Origin: Pseudomonas sp. 102515
GTDB taxonomy: Bacteria > Pseudomonadota > Gammaproteobacteria > Pseudomonadales > Pseudomonadaceae
DNA length: 64,000 nucleotides
NCBI RefSeq assembly: GCF_031085165.1
Contig: NZ_JAVHTY010000001.1
Coordinates: 310,001-374,000, forward strand
Direction: 5' to 3'
Within the stretch, counting starts at the first letter, position 1. Each line of letters begins with the position of its first letter. Both the position numbers and the translations under genes were made by a program. Shown here piece by piece: positions 17,935-26,441 of the stretch. The notes below the pieces were generated by a model. That model was not told the DNA's origin. It was given only the letters and a program-made list of their open reading frames with translations, and ran no database searches.

Positions 17935-20795
17935 TCGACGGCCCTGGCCAGCAGCCGCCGGGTCGCCAGCAGGTCCAGCGGGCGGGCGAACAGATAGCCC
18001 TGGGCATGGCGGGCGCCCATGTCCCTGAGCAGTTGCAGGGCCTGGGTGTCCTCGACGCCCTCGGCGACCACATCCAGCCCCAGCGACTCGGCCATGCGCA
18101 CGATGGCGCGGACGATGGCGACGCTGCGGGCGCTGTCGGCCAGACGCAGGACAAAGGACTTGTCGATCTTGAGGCCGCGGAAGCGGTATTCGTGGACGTA
18201 GCCCAGCGACGAGAAGCCCGCGCCAAAATCGTCCAGCACCACCGAGACCCCGTGGCGATCCAGGGCCTCCATGGTCGCCTTGGCGCGCTCCGGCTCGGCG
18301 ACCAGGGCCCCTTCGGTCAACTCCAGGGAGATCCGCGATGGCGCCACGCCATACGCGGCGAGGATGCTCAGCACCTCGTCGGCGAATTCCGGCCGCACGA
18401 TGCTGTAGCTGGAGCAATTGACGTGCACCACCGGCCAGTGCGCCTGGGCCGGCTCGGCGAGGGTGGCGGCGATGCGCGTCAGCATGTAGGTATCCAGGCG
18501 CCCGATCAGCCGCAGGCCTTCCAGCTCGGGTAGAAAGGCCCCCGGCGCCAGTACGCTGCCGTCCGGCTGACGCCAGCGAATCAGCGCCTCCAGGGCCGCG
18601 ACCCGGCCGGTGGTCACCTCGACGATCGGCTGGAAGAAGGGCTCCAGTTCGTTGCCATTCTTCAGCGCCTTGCGCAGCGCGCCTTCGCGCACCACCTGAT
18701 CGGAGACCACCTGGCGCAGTTCTTGGTTGAAGACCGCGAAGTTGTCGCGCCCGCCCTGCTTGACCCGGTACATGGCCGTGTCGGCGTCGCGCAACAGGTC
18801 GTCCGGCTGCCGATGCAGGCTGGGATCGGCCACCACGATGCCGATGCTGCAGGAGGCGAACAGGCTGTGGTCGTCGATCACCAGCGGGCGATCGAAGGCT
18901 TCGATGATGCGCTGGGCGATGGCCACCGGCGAGTCCAGCCCGCCACCTGGCACCAGGATGGCGAATTCGTCGCCCCCCAGCCGCGCCAGCAGGTCGGTCT
19001 CCCGCAGGCAACTGGACAGCCGCTCACCGGCCGCCACCAGCAGCAGGTCGCCGAAGGGATGGCCGAACTGGTCGTTGATGCGCTTGAACCTGTCCAGGTC
19101 GAGAAACATCACCGCCAGGCCGGTCCCGTCGCGCTCCAGCGCCGCCCAGAGTTCGCCCAGGCGTTGCTGGAAGAAGCTGCGATTGGGCAGTCGGGTCAGG
19201 GCATCGTGGTTGTTCTCGTACAGCAGCCGGGCGTTGGCGGCGTCCAGCGCCCGGGTGCGCTCCTGCACCCTGACCTCCAGTGCCTGGCGCGATTGCTGGA
19301 TGGCTTCCGCGGCGCTGCGCCGGGACAGCGCGGTATCGATGTGGCGCGAGACGAAGGTGAGCAGCTCCTGGTCGCGCCGGCTGTAATAGACGTCTTCGCG
19401 ATAGCTCTGTACCGCCAGGACCCCACGGACGTGCTTGCCGTCGTAGAGCGGGATGCCCAGCCAGGAGCAGGCCTCCGGAGTACCCGCGACCGGGGCGATC
19501 TCGCCCTGCTCGATCAGCAGCCGGGCCTTGTGCCGATCGATGATGCAGGGTCGCCGTTGGCGGATGGTGTACTCGGTATAGCCACGGGTGCCGCGCCGGG
19601 CGACGGGGGCCGTGGTACGGCGCTCGTCGGCAAAATAGGGGAAGCTCACCTCCCCCGAGGCGTCGTCGTAGAGGGCGATATAGAAGTTGTGGGCATAGAG
19701 CAACTCACCCACGACGCGGTGCAGACCGCCCAGGAGTTCCGGCATGTCGGTACTGGCGCTGGACAGCTCGGCGATGCGGAACAGCGCCGCCTGCAGCTGC
19801 TCCGCGCGTTCGCGCTCGGCGACCTGCTCGCGCAGCCGGGCATTCACCTCCGACAGCTCCTGGGTGCGCTGCCCCACGGTGGCTTCCAGGGATTCGCGTC
19901 GGAGGATGCGATCCAGGGCCATGGCCACGTCGCGGGCGATCACCTGGAACAGCGCCTGGTCCTCAGGGCCGTAGCGGCGCTCGCGGTCGTAGACCTGCAG
20001 GCTGAGCACGCCGAAGGTGCGATCGGCGCCATCCTTGAGCGGGATGCCCATCCAGAACTCGGGGACCGAGCCCTGGCAATAGTAGGGCCCTGACACCTGC
20101 GCCGCTTCGATGGCCTCCTTGGGCAGCAGCAGCGGTGTCCCGTGCATGAGCACATAGGCGGTCAGGCAGGGCCGCTCGCGATCCAGCAGCTCGAAGGAGC
20201 CGGGCTCGGGCGGACTCTCGTCGCGCTGGTCGAAATAATAGGGATAGTGGATCTGGTCCGAGTCGGCGTCCTGCAGCGCCAGGAAGAAATTCTCGGCATC
20301 GATCAGCGAGACCAGCAGCTCGTGGGTGCGCTGCATGAACAGCTGACGATCCAGGGTCGAACTGGCCAGGTAGGTGATGTCGTAGAGCACCTGCTGGATG
20401 GCCTGGGCCCGCTGCAGCTGCAGGCGCTGCAGCACGAAGCCAAATCTCAGGGCCAGCGCGGCGAAATCGGTATGGCCATCGGGACGGGCGAGCAACCAGC
20501 CCAGCGGCGTCGGGCCACTGCCGGTGGGATAGCAGCTGAGCCCGGCCTCGGCGGACAGCTGCGCCAGTTCCTCGTCGTCGAGCAGTTCCGGCCAGGCACT
20601 GATGCCATTGCCGGTGGCCATGCATGACCAGTTGCCGCGGCGCTGGTACCAGGCCCAGTCGGCATCGGCAGCGGCCGCACGCAGTTGCGCGATGATCTGC
20701 TCCGCCTCCAATCCCGGCGCATTCGGATCCGGCCAGCGTGCCTCCGGCGGCCTGGCCGGGCGCGCACCTGGCCACTGTTCCTCAGGCCCTTTCAT
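17931..20795 (-). CDS. GAF-GAF-GGDEF-EAL cyclic di-GMP enzyme
   Basis: The 954-residue cytosolic protein has no membrane segment. Two GAF domains (about 140-300 and 350-500) follow a poorly conserved N-terminal region and are joined by coiled coils rich in Glu and Arg. The GGDEF domain (about 530-690) has an intact RLGGDEF and an RETD inhibitory site 5 residues before it. The EAL domain (about 700-945) keeps [27 protein letters not shown] and EGVE. Both synthesis and hydrolysis of c-di-GMP are therefore possible, gated by GAF ligands. AAGGAG lies 6 nt before the ATG. It is convergent with rbsD and shares its stop tetranucleotide. Confidence 0.92.
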   Translation of the reverse strand: MKGPEEQWPGARPARPPEARWPDPNAPGLEAEQIIAQLRAAAADADWAWYQRRGNWSCMATGNGISAWPELLDDEELAQLSAEAGLSCYPTGSGPTPLGWLLARPDGHTDFAALALRFGFVLQRLQLQRAQAIQQVLYDITYLASSTLDRQLFMQRTHELLVSLIDAENFFLALQDADSDQIHYPYYFDQRDESPPEPGSFELLDRERPCLTAYVLMHGTPLLLPKEAIEAAQVSGPYYCQGSVPEFWMGIPLKDGADRTFGVLSLQVYDRERRYGPEDQALFQVIARDVAMALDRILRRESLEATVGQRTQELSEVNARLREQVAERERAEQLQAALFRIAELSSASTDMPELLGGLHRVVGELLYAHNFYIALYDDASGEVSFPYFADERRTTAPVARRGTRGYTEYTIRQRRPCIIDRHKARLLIEQGEIAPVAGTPEACSWLGIPLYDGKHVRGVLAVQSYREDVYYSRRDQELLTFVSRHIDTALSRRSAAEAIQQSRQALEVRVQERTRALDAANARLLYENNHDALTRLPNRSFFQQRLGELWAALERDGTGLAVMFLDLDRFKRINDQFGHPFGDLLLVAAGERLSSCLRETDLLARLGGDEFAILVPGGGLDSPVAIAQRIIEAFDRPLVIDDHSLFASCSIGIVVADPSLHRQPDDLLRDADTAMYRVKQGGRDNFAVFNQELRQVVSDQVVREGALRKALKNGNELEPFFQPIVEVTTGRVAALEALIRWRQPDGSVLAPGAFLPELEGLRLIGRLDTYMLTRIAATLAEPAQAHWPVVHVNCSSYSIVRPEFADEVLSILAAYGVAPSRISLELTEGALVAEPERAKATMEALDRHGVSVVLDDFGAGFSSLGYVHEYRFRGLKIDKSFVLRLADSARSVAIVRAIVRMAESLGLDVVAEGVEDTQALQLLRDMGARHAQGYLFARPLDLLATRRLLARAVD

Positions 20796-21147
20796 GCTGA
20801 CTCCTTCCCGTGCATTCCTCGAATCCTGACACAGATGCCCTGGGCTTCGGCAAGTACGGAATGAACGGTTTCCCTGGGGGCGCGAACGGCAAAGATATGA
20901 CTAACGACATCAGTCGACTGAGACAAGAGTTGTACAGCCAGGGTACTCCTGTCCAACAATCCAACCTGCCAGACAAGCCCCTGCCGCTGGGCTTGTAAAA
21001 CAAAAAGCCCGGGCCTTCCCCATCGATCCGAAAGGCCGTCGCGAGCCGAATCTCTCGCTAGGCCAGGACCACTAATAAGCAGACAGAACGCAATCTGGCG
21101 GGCCCCTCCAGCCCGTTGTCGCCCCTCTCCACGAGCAGGAGTTTTCC
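20796..21147. other. Divergent intergenic region
   Basis: About 350 bases separate the GGDEF-EAL gene from the DUF892 gene. A weak 33-codon frame (20897-20998) and a hairpin ACAAGCCC/GGGCTTGT (20973-20980 with 20989-20996) are visible. No consensus promoter is clear. Confidence 0.4.
20897..20998 (+). CDS. Possible 33-residue ORF (doubtful)
   Basis: The frame starts at the ATG at 20897 and reads MTNDISRLRQELYSQG before a Pro/Leu-rich tail. Its stop codon lies at the base of the hairpin at 20973-20996. There is no good ribosome binding site (GGCAAAG), and third-position GC is lower than in neighbouring genes. It can be extended upstream to 62 codons at 20810 with no better support. Confidence 0.2.
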   Translation: MTNDISRLRQELYSQGTPVQQSNLPDKPLPLGL

Positions 21148-21660
21148 ATGACCGCTTCCAAGCAAGACAACCTCATCGACTGGCTGCGCGATGCCCATGC
21201 CATGGAGGAACAGGCCGAGAAGATGCTCTCCGCCCAGTCCGCCCGGCTGGAGCACTATCCGCAACTGCGCCAGCGCATCGAGCAGCACATCAGGGAAACC
21301 CAGGAGCAGCGCCAGATCATCGAAGGCTGCCTGAGCCGTCACGGCAGCAGCGCCTCGACCCTCAAGGACATGGGTGGCAAGTTGATGGCCCTGGGCCAGA
21401 CCCTTGGCGGCGCGCCCATGAGCGATGAGGTCATCAAGGGCGCCATCGCCGGCTATGTCTTCGAAAACATCGAAATCGCCACCTACACCACGCTGATCGC
21501 CGCCGCTGCCGAGATCGGCGACACCGAAACGCAGCAGGCCTGCGAACGCATCCTCGAACAGGAGAAGGCCATGGCGGCCTGGTTGCTGGAGGACCTGCCC
21601 GCCACCACCCGTGCCTTCCTGGAACGCTCCGCGGACCCCGATCTGACCGCGAAGCGCTGA
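21148..21660 (+). CDS. DUF892 ferritin-like protein (YciE/YciF family)
   Basis: The 170-residue all-helical protein carries the DUF892 pattern: LIDWLRDAHAMEEQAEKML near the N-terminus (about 9-27), EQHIRETQEQRQ (about 47-58) and EQEKAMAAWL near 137-146. Glu and His ligands are spaced for a diiron site. Family members are stress-induced and are often encoded with manganese catalase, as here. AGGAG precedes the ATG. Exact function is unproven; ferroxidase-like or rubrerythrin-like roles are proposed for relatives. Confidence 0.85.
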   Translation: MTASKQDNLIDWLRDAHAMEEQAEKMLSAQSARLEHYPQLRQRIEQHIRETQEQRQIIEGCLSRHGSSASTLKDMGGKLMALGQTLGGAPMSDEVIKGAIAGYVFENIEIATYTTLIAAAAEIGDTETQQACERILEQEKAMAAWLLEDLPATTRAFLERSADPDLTAKR

Positions 21661-21699
21661 ACCGCCCGAGCTTTACCGTGACTAGCCCCTGGAGGTTAC

Positions 21700-22599
21700 A
21701 TGTTCGTCCATAACAAACGACTGCAATACACCGTGCGCGTGTCCGAACCCAATCCCGGTCTCGCCAACCTAATGCTGGAGCAATTCGGCGGTCCCCAAGG
21801 CGAACTCGCCGCCGCCATGCGTTACTTCACCCAGGCGATAGCCGAGCTCGACCCGGGCCGCAAGGACATGCTGTTCGACATCGCCACCGAAGAACTCAGC
21901 CACCTGGAAATCATCGGCTCGATGATCGCCATGCTGAACAAGGGCGCCAAGGGCGACCTAGCGGAAAAGACCCAGGAAGAAGCGGACATGTACCGCTCGC
22001 TGACGGGCGCGGGGAATGACTCCCACCTCACCCAGATCCTCTATGGCGGTGGCCCGGCGTTGACCAATTCGGCAGGAGTGCCTTGGACCGCGGCCTACAT
22101 CGATACCATCGGTGAACCGACCATCGACCTCCGCTCCAACATCGCCGCCGAAGCCCGGGCCAAGATCGTCTACGAGCGCCTGATCAACGTCACCGACGAT
22201 GCCGGCATCAAGGACACCCTGAGCTTCCTGATGACCCGCGAGATCGCTCACCAGAAGTCCTTCGAGAACGCGTTGCATTCCATCCAGCCCAACTTCCCCC
22301 AGGGCAAGATGCCGCCGCGCCCCGAATTCGCCAGCGTCTACTACAACATGTCGCAAGGCGAAGGTGACCTGCGCGGGCCCTGGAATCAGGGTCAGGATTG
22401 GGAGTTCGTGGAACAGCCCGGCCCCGCCGTGGACGGTGGCGACGGTCTTGCCAGCGTCAAGCTGCCACCGATGCAGGCCAAGGCGATCGAACAGCTCGCG
22501 ACCCGTACGATGTCGGATCCGAACGCGGCGCCGGTAACGGCTGCCGATCTGGGCGCCGGCCTGGCCAAGCAGCTCGACAAGAACCGTCTGGAAGAGTGA
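21700..22599 (+). CDS. katN: Manganese catalase
   Basis: The 299-residue non-haem catalase breaks down hydrogen peroxide with a dimanganese centre. Ligand motifs are present: the helix around GGPQGELAAAMRYFTQ with Glu36, EELSHLEIIGSMI (Glu/His about 67-79), then ARAKIVYERLINV (Glu about 155) and REIAHQKSFENAL (His about 184). Length and C-terminal Gly/Asp-rich region fit the bacterial family. TGGAGG precedes the ATG. It lies 39 bp after the DUF892 gene on the same strand and probably shares its stress promoter. Confidence 0.94.
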   Translation: MFVHNKRLQYTVRVSEPNPGLANLMLEQFGGPQGELAAAMRYFTQAIAELDPGRKDMLFDIATEELSHLEIIGSMIAMLNKGAKGDLAEKTQEEADMYRSLTGAGNDSHLTQILYGGGPALTNSAGVPWTAAYIDTIGEPTIDLRSNIAAEARAKIVYERLINVTDDAGIKDTLSFLMTREIAHQKSFENALHSIQPNFPQGKMPPRPEFASVYYNMSQGEGDLRGPWNQGQDWEFVEQPGPAVDGGDGLASVKLPPMQAKAIEQLATRTMSDPNAAPVTAADLGAGLAKQLDKNRLEE

Positions 22600-22610
22600 T
22601 GTTCGGGTGA

Positions 22611-22629
22611 CGACGTCCACTGGACGTCG
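22611..22629. terminator. Palindrome after katN
   Basis: CGACGTCCA and TGGACGTCG flank a single base, forming a near-perfect 19-bp palindrome 11 nt after the katN stop. It could terminate or stabilise the katN transcript. No T-tract follows. Confidence 0.4.
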
Positions 22630-22747
22630 CCACCCTCTCCACGGCGTGACGACCTTTCGTCGGCCAGCTCATCCTGCTCTCGCCCTTGCCAGAACCTGGC
22701 CAATTGCCATCGGTCCTACTGCCGTCATCGTAGTAGGGAAATCCCTG

Positions 22748-22837
22748 ATGGAAGATTATCTCCTGGCGTTCGCCATGGTCGCTCTGACCGCCCTGTTCAT
22801 AGGCCTCACTACCGTCGGTCTGGTGGAATTCATCTGA
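22748..22837 (+). CDS. 29-residue single-helix membrane peptide
   Basis: The peptide starts MEDYLLAFAMVALTALFIG and ends LVEFI, an almost complete transmembrane helix with acidic ends. An AGGGA sequence lies about 9 nt upstream. It is on the same strand as the DUF892/catalase genes, 149 bp after katN. No family is recognised, and the short length makes the call uncertain. A longer frame from a GTG at 22607 begins inside the palindrome and adds a basic, non-conserved-looking N-terminus. Confidence 0.4.
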   Translation: MEDYLLAFAMVALTALFIGLTTVGLVEFI

Positions 22838-22939
22838 TGGCGCTTTGCCGCCTTTCGCGCTGAACATTCATCCGGCGGCGCAGTCTGCCGCTGTGCATTG
22901 ATGCCACCACGTTGTACCGACGTAGTCAGGGACGCCACC

Positions 22940-23362
22940 ATGAAACGCCATCTTTACGCCTTAGCCCTCGTTGCCACCGCAGTCTGCAGCGCACCCGCCT
23001 TCGCCATGGATCAGAATGCCCTGCAATTCGAGCAGGCCAGCATGATTGCCTTCAAGAGCTGCGCGAACAAGGCGGTGATCGCCGGAACCCGCATTGGCGA
23101 CACCGCGCGCTTCTCCGATACCGACACCTGCGTCGTCCAGGCGCTGTCGCAGATCGAACCGGCCTATCAGCGGGCCCTTACCTCGCTGCAGAACAACGGC
23201 ACCGCCCGCCGCTGTCTGCAGACCTACTACAGCAATTGGCTGACGCTGATGAAATCCCTGCCGGAGCTGCAGTCCAAGCCGCCGTCCTCGGTGCTGCTGA
23301 CCGCCAACGGCGGCGAGCGCCGGCTCAACCAGTACTGGCAGTTCGTGGTCAGCGCCCGCTGA
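22940..23362 (+). CDS. Secreted hypothetical protein
   Basis: The 140-residue product has a clear signal peptide (MKRHLYALALVATAVCSAPAFA, cleaved before MDQNA). A small helical domain of about 118 residues follows, with three Cys (FKSCANK, TDTCVVQ, ARRCLQT), so one disulphide is plausible in the periplasm. AGGGA precedes the ATG at 22940. I recognise no family. It follows the stress genes on the same strand, but the 100-bp gap may hold its own promoter. Confidence 0.65.
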   Translation: MKRHLYALALVATAVCSAPAFAMDQNALQFEQASMIAFKSCANKAVIAGTRIGDTARFSDTDTCVVQALSQIEPAYQRALTSLQNNGTARRCLQTYYSNWLTLMKSLPELQSKPPSSVLLTANGGERRLNQYWQFVVSAR

Positions 23363-23408
23363 TCACGCACCGGCATCCCGTGGGGAGCCCGGCTCCCCTG
23401 TTCATATT

Positions 23409-24008
23409 TCAGCCGATGGCGACATGCCCCGGTTGCGCTGCCACGCGGGCCAGCCAGGCCTGGATCGCCGGATAGTCGTCCAGGCGGAAGCCGCCTTCAT
23501 GGGCGACGTGGGTATAGGCATAGAGCGCGATGTCGGCGATCGAGTACTGCTCCCCGACCAGGAAGGGCGTGCGTTGCAGCTGCTGCTCCATCACCCGCAG
23601 CGCCTTGTAGCCACGTACCTGGCAGACCTCGTACTCCTCCAGGCGCTCGGCCGGCAGCCCCTGGTAGAGCCGGATGAAACGCGCCACCGCCACATAGGGC
23701 TCGTGACTGTATTGCTCGAAGAACTGCCACTGCAGCACCTGGGTCCGCAGGCGCGGCTCGCTGGGCAGGAAGCGCGTGCCGTCGGCGAGGAAGTTGAGGA
23801 TGGCGTTCGACTCCCATAGGCAGGTGCCGTCCTCCAGCTCCAGCACCGGAATCTTGCCGTTGGGATTCTTCGCCAGGAAGGCTTCGCTCTGGGTCTCGCC
23901 GGCGAGGATATCGACCTCGTGCCAGCGATACTCCACGCCGAGCAGGTGCAGCATCAGCACCACCTTGTAGCAGTTGCCGGAACGACGATCGCCATAGACC
24001 TGATACAT
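23409..24008 (-). CDS. Glutathione S-transferase
   Basis: The 199-residue protein has the N-terminal thioredoxin-like GST domain (YGDRRSGNCYKVVLMLHLLGV, then FLAKNPNGKIPVLELEDG and WESNAILNFLA with the glutathione-contacting Glu-Ser). It also has an all-helical C-terminal domain ending VGEQYSIADIALYAYTHVA, the conserved N-capping box. It most likely conjugates or reduces small electrophiles. AAGGAG sits inside the end of the aminotransferase gene, and its ATG is 1 nt after that stop (TGAGATG), so the two form a coupled operon. Confidence 0.9.
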   Translation of the reverse strand: MYQVYGDRRSGNCYKVVLMLHLLGVEYRWHEVDILAGETQSEAFLAKNPNGKIPVLELEDGTCLWESNAILNFLADGTRFLPSEPRLRTQVLQWQFFEQYSHEPYVAVARFIRLYQGLPAERLEEYEVCQVRGYKALRVMEQQLQRTPFLVGEQYSIADIALYAYTHVAHEGGFRLDDYPAIQAWLARVAAQPGHVAIG

Positions 24009-24009
24009 C

Positions 24010-25179
24010 TCACAGCTCCTTGTAATGGGGGGTGGCTTTCCGGATCACGCTGGCCAGGCGCGCGAGGCCCGTGTCCAGCCGTTCGGGCAGCACGTGACTG
24101 AAATTGAGCCGCAGCAGACCGTGGTGACGCTCCGGCTCGGCGAAGAACGGCTCGCCCGGCATGAAGGCGACATCCTGTGCCAGCGCGGCGTCCAGCAGCG
24201 TACGGGTATCCAGGGGCGTTTTCAGCCGCAACCAGAAGAACAGACCGCCCTGTGGGATCTGCCAGTCGGCGATATCGCCGAAATGCCGCGTCAGCGCCAG
24301 GGCGAAGCCATCGCGGCGCTCACGGTAGAAGGCCCGTACCTCATCCAGGTGCTGGGCGTAGCGGTCGCTGCCCAGCCATCGCAGCACCTGCCACTGGCTC
24401 ATGCGGCAGGTATGCAGATCGGCGGCCTGCTTGAGTGCCCGCAGGGGCTTGAGCAATTCGGGCGAGGCGATCAGGTAGCCCACGCGCAGGCCGGGCATCA
24501 ATGTCTTGGACAGGCTGCCGGTGTGGACCCAGGTGCTGCGCCGGAGCTGGCCGCATATCGGTCGCGCCGGCGCGCCGTCATAGCTGAGTTCACGATAGGG
24601 CTCGTCCTCGACCAGGGTCACGCCGTACTCGTCCAGCAGGGCTGCCACCGCTGCACGGTTGGCCGCGGAATAGCGCACGCCGGAAGGATTCTGGAAGGTG
24701 GGGATCAGATAGGCGAAAGCCGGGCGCTGCCCTTCCAGGCGCAGGCGCAAGGCCTCCAGATCCAGCCCCTCAGCGGTCAGGCTGACCTCCAGGCACTCGG
24801 CGCCAAAGAACTGGAAGCTCTGCAGCGCAGCCAGATAGGTGGGGCCTTCCACCAGCACCGGGCTGCCGACGTCGAGATAAAGCTTGGCGATCAGATCCAG
24901 GGCCTGCTGCGATCCGGTGGTCACCAGCACCTGGTCCGCCGTGCAGTCCAGACCATAGCCGCGTGCCTGGGCGGCGATGGCCTCGCGCAGTGCCGGCTCG
25001 CCCTCGCTCATGCCGTACTGACCCAGGCCGACCGGCATCCGGCTCCAGTCCACCGCCGGCAGGCAGCGCTCGGCGGGCAGGCCGCCGGCGAAGGACATCA
25101 CTTCCGGGCGCTGCGCAGCGGCCAGGATGTCGCGGATCAGGCTGCTCTTGAGTCGGCTTACCCGTTCGGAAAATGCCAT
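24010..25179 (-). CDS. PLP-dependent aminotransferase (class I/II, LysN/2-aminoadipate type)
   Basis: The 389-residue fold type I enzyme binds PLP through the Lys in GSLSKTLMPGLRVGY (about 233). It also shows MSFAGGLP near the N-terminus, TGSQQALDL (about 88-96), PTFQNPSG (about 155-162), EDEPYRELSYDG and the C-terminal RLNFSH. These motifs fit the 2-aminoadipate/aromatic aminotransferase subgroup. It lacks the GntR domain of MocR regulators. AGGAGG precedes the ATG perfectly. The amino donor is unknown. It is divergent from the MarR gene and lies under the paired operators. Confidence 0.9.
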   Translation of the reverse strand: MAFSERVSRLKSSLIRDILAAAQRPEVMSFAGGLPAERCLPAVDWSRMPVGLGQYGMSEGEPALREAIAAQARGYGLDCTADQVLVTTGSQQALDLIAKLYLDVGSPVLVEGPTYLAALQSFQFFGAECLEVSLTAEGLDLEALRLRLEGQRPAFAYLIPTFQNPSGVRYSAANRAAVAALLDEYGVTLVEDEPYRELSYDGAPARPICGQLRRSTWVHTGSLSKTLMPGLRVGYLIASPELLKPLRALKQAADLHTCRMSQWQVLRWLGSDRYAQHLDEVRAFYRERRDGFALALTRHFGDIADWQIPQGGLFFWLRLKTPLDTRTLLDAALAQDVAFMPGEPFFAEPERHHGLLRLNFSHVLPERLDTGLARLASVIRKATPHYKEL

Positions 25180-25211
25180 CTGCCCTCCTGTGGCCCATGG
25201 CCGGCTAATGA

Positions 25212-25226
25212 GTCAAACTACTTGAC
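25212..25226. promoter_or_regulatory. MarR-type operator 1
   Basis: GTCAA-ACTAC-TTGAC is a perfect 5-5-5 inverted repeat in the divergent promoter region. An identical architecture recurs 42 bp away (centre to centre), four helical turns, on the same DNA face. Confidence 0.7.
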
Positions 25227-25253
25227 CGACCCTAATGCACTCCGGAAAGACAA

Positions 25254-25268
25254 GTCAATATGCTTGAC
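25254..25268. promoter_or_regulatory. MarR-type operator 2 overlapping the marR start
   Basis: GTCAA-TATGC-TTGAC repeats the inverted-repeat architecture of operator 1. It contains the proposed marR ATG (25260), so a bound regulator would block transcription of its own gene directly. Confidence 0.7.
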
Positions 25269-25739
25269 CTAAATCAGACCACCCAGCAGCGCCTGGTCAT
25301 GGAGACCTTCTTCTTCGGCTACCAGGCGTTCACCGCCAAGGCCGACGACATGCTCGCGCGCCGCGGCCTGAGCCGGGTCCACCAGCGCATCCTGTTCTTC
25401 ATCGCCCGCGAACCGGGACTGAGCAACAAGGCCCTGCTGGAAGTGCTCAACGTCAGCAAGCAGGCGCTGAACATTCCGCTGCGGCAGTTGCTGGAGATGC
25501 AACTGGTGGCCATGGCGACGGACGCGACGGACAAGCGCAAGCGACGGCTGTCGCTGACCCGCGGCGGCGCCGCGCTGGAGCAGACCCTGAGACGCGAGCA
25601 GATGCGCCTGGTGCAAGCCGCGCTGGTGGCGGCTGGAGCGGACGCCGCCGAAGGCTGGCTGGCCTTCAACCAGGCACTGGCCGGTCGCCATGAGGCCGAA
25701 GGCAGCCAGGACAGTTCGCAACCCTCGGTCGACTCCTGA
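25260..25739 (+). CDS. MarR family transcriptional regulator
   Basis: The 159-residue winged-helix protein has the MarR core: SRVHQRILFFIAREPGLSNKALLEVLNVSKQALNIPLRQLLEM (recognition region about 39-80) and the wing DKRKRRLSLTRGG (about 91-103). I list the ATG at 25260 (GGAAAG 10 nt upstream); an alternative ATG at 25299 would leave operator 2 outside the gene. It very probably represses itself and the divergent aminotransferase-GST operon, releasing on an unknown small ligand. Confidence 0.88.
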   Translation: MLDLNQTTQQRLVMETFFFGYQAFTAKADDMLARRGLSRVHQRILFFIAREPGLSNKALLEVLNVSKQALNIPLRQLLEMQLVAMATDATDKRKRRLSLTRGGAALEQTLRREQMRLVQAALVAAGADAAEGWLAFNQALAGRHEAEGSQDSSQPSVDS

Positions 25740-25826
25740 AAACTGTACCGTTGGTTCGCGGCCTCGGTGTATGGATACCGCCTCGAGAGGCCTGGCTAAG
25801 CTGGCGCAAAGCCCAGGGATGCCCTC

Positions 25827-26432
25827 ATGACCGTCGAACTGCTCTCCGCCTTCATGCTCTTCGCCTTCGTCTCCTCCGCCACGCCCGGCCCCAACAACAT
25901 GATGCTGCTGGCGTCAGGGGTCAATTTCGGCTTTCGGCGGACCCTGCCGCACATGTTCGGCATCAGCCTGGGCCACATGCTGCTGGTCATCTGCACCGGT
26001 CTCGGCCTGGGTCAACTGTTCGTCCTCTATCCGCCTCTGCAGATCGCCTTGCGGGTCCTCGGCGGTGGCTATCTGCTGTATCTGGCCTGGAAGCTGGCCA
26101 CCGCCGCTGCCCCCACGCCGCGGCAGTCGGGCAGCGGCAAGCCCTTCGGCTTCTTCCAGGCGGCGGCCTTCCAATGGGTGAACCCCAAGGCCTGGGTCAT
26201 GGCCATCGGCGCGGTCACCGCCTATATTCCGGCCGAGAACTTCACCGCCAACCTGCTGCTGGTCGCCCTGCTCTTCGCCCTGATCAACCTACCCAGCGTC
26301 AGCCTCTGGACCCTGTTCGGCATGGGCCTGCGCCGTCTGCTCAGCAGCCCGGCACGGCTGCGGCTGTTCAACTGGAGCATGGCCCTGCTGCTGGTGCTGT
26401 CCCTCTACCCCATCCTGTTCGGCCATCACTGA
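25827..26432 (+). CDS. LysE/RhtB family amino acid exporter
   Basis: The 201-residue inner-membrane protein has about six hydrophobic segments and the family N-terminus SSATPGPNNMMLLASGVNFGFRR (about 15-37), followed by GISLGHMLLV. Members export amino acids such as threonine, homoserine or lysine. The QWVNPKAWVMAIGA motif (about 115-128) is also typical. It precedes a BenE-type permease by 9 nt, so both may be on one transcript. Substrate cannot be deduced. Confidence 0.9.
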   Translation: MTVELLSAFMLFAFVSSATPGPNNMMLLASGVNFGFRRTLPHMFGISLGHMLLVICTGLGLGQLFVLYPPLQIALRVLGGGYLLYLAWKLATAAAPTPRQSGSGKPFGFFQAAAFQWVNPKAWVMAIGAVTAYIPAENFTANLLLVALLFALINLPSVSLWTLFGMGLRRLLSSPARLRLFNWSMALLLVLSLYPILFGHH

Positions 26433-26441
26433 GGTTTTTCG

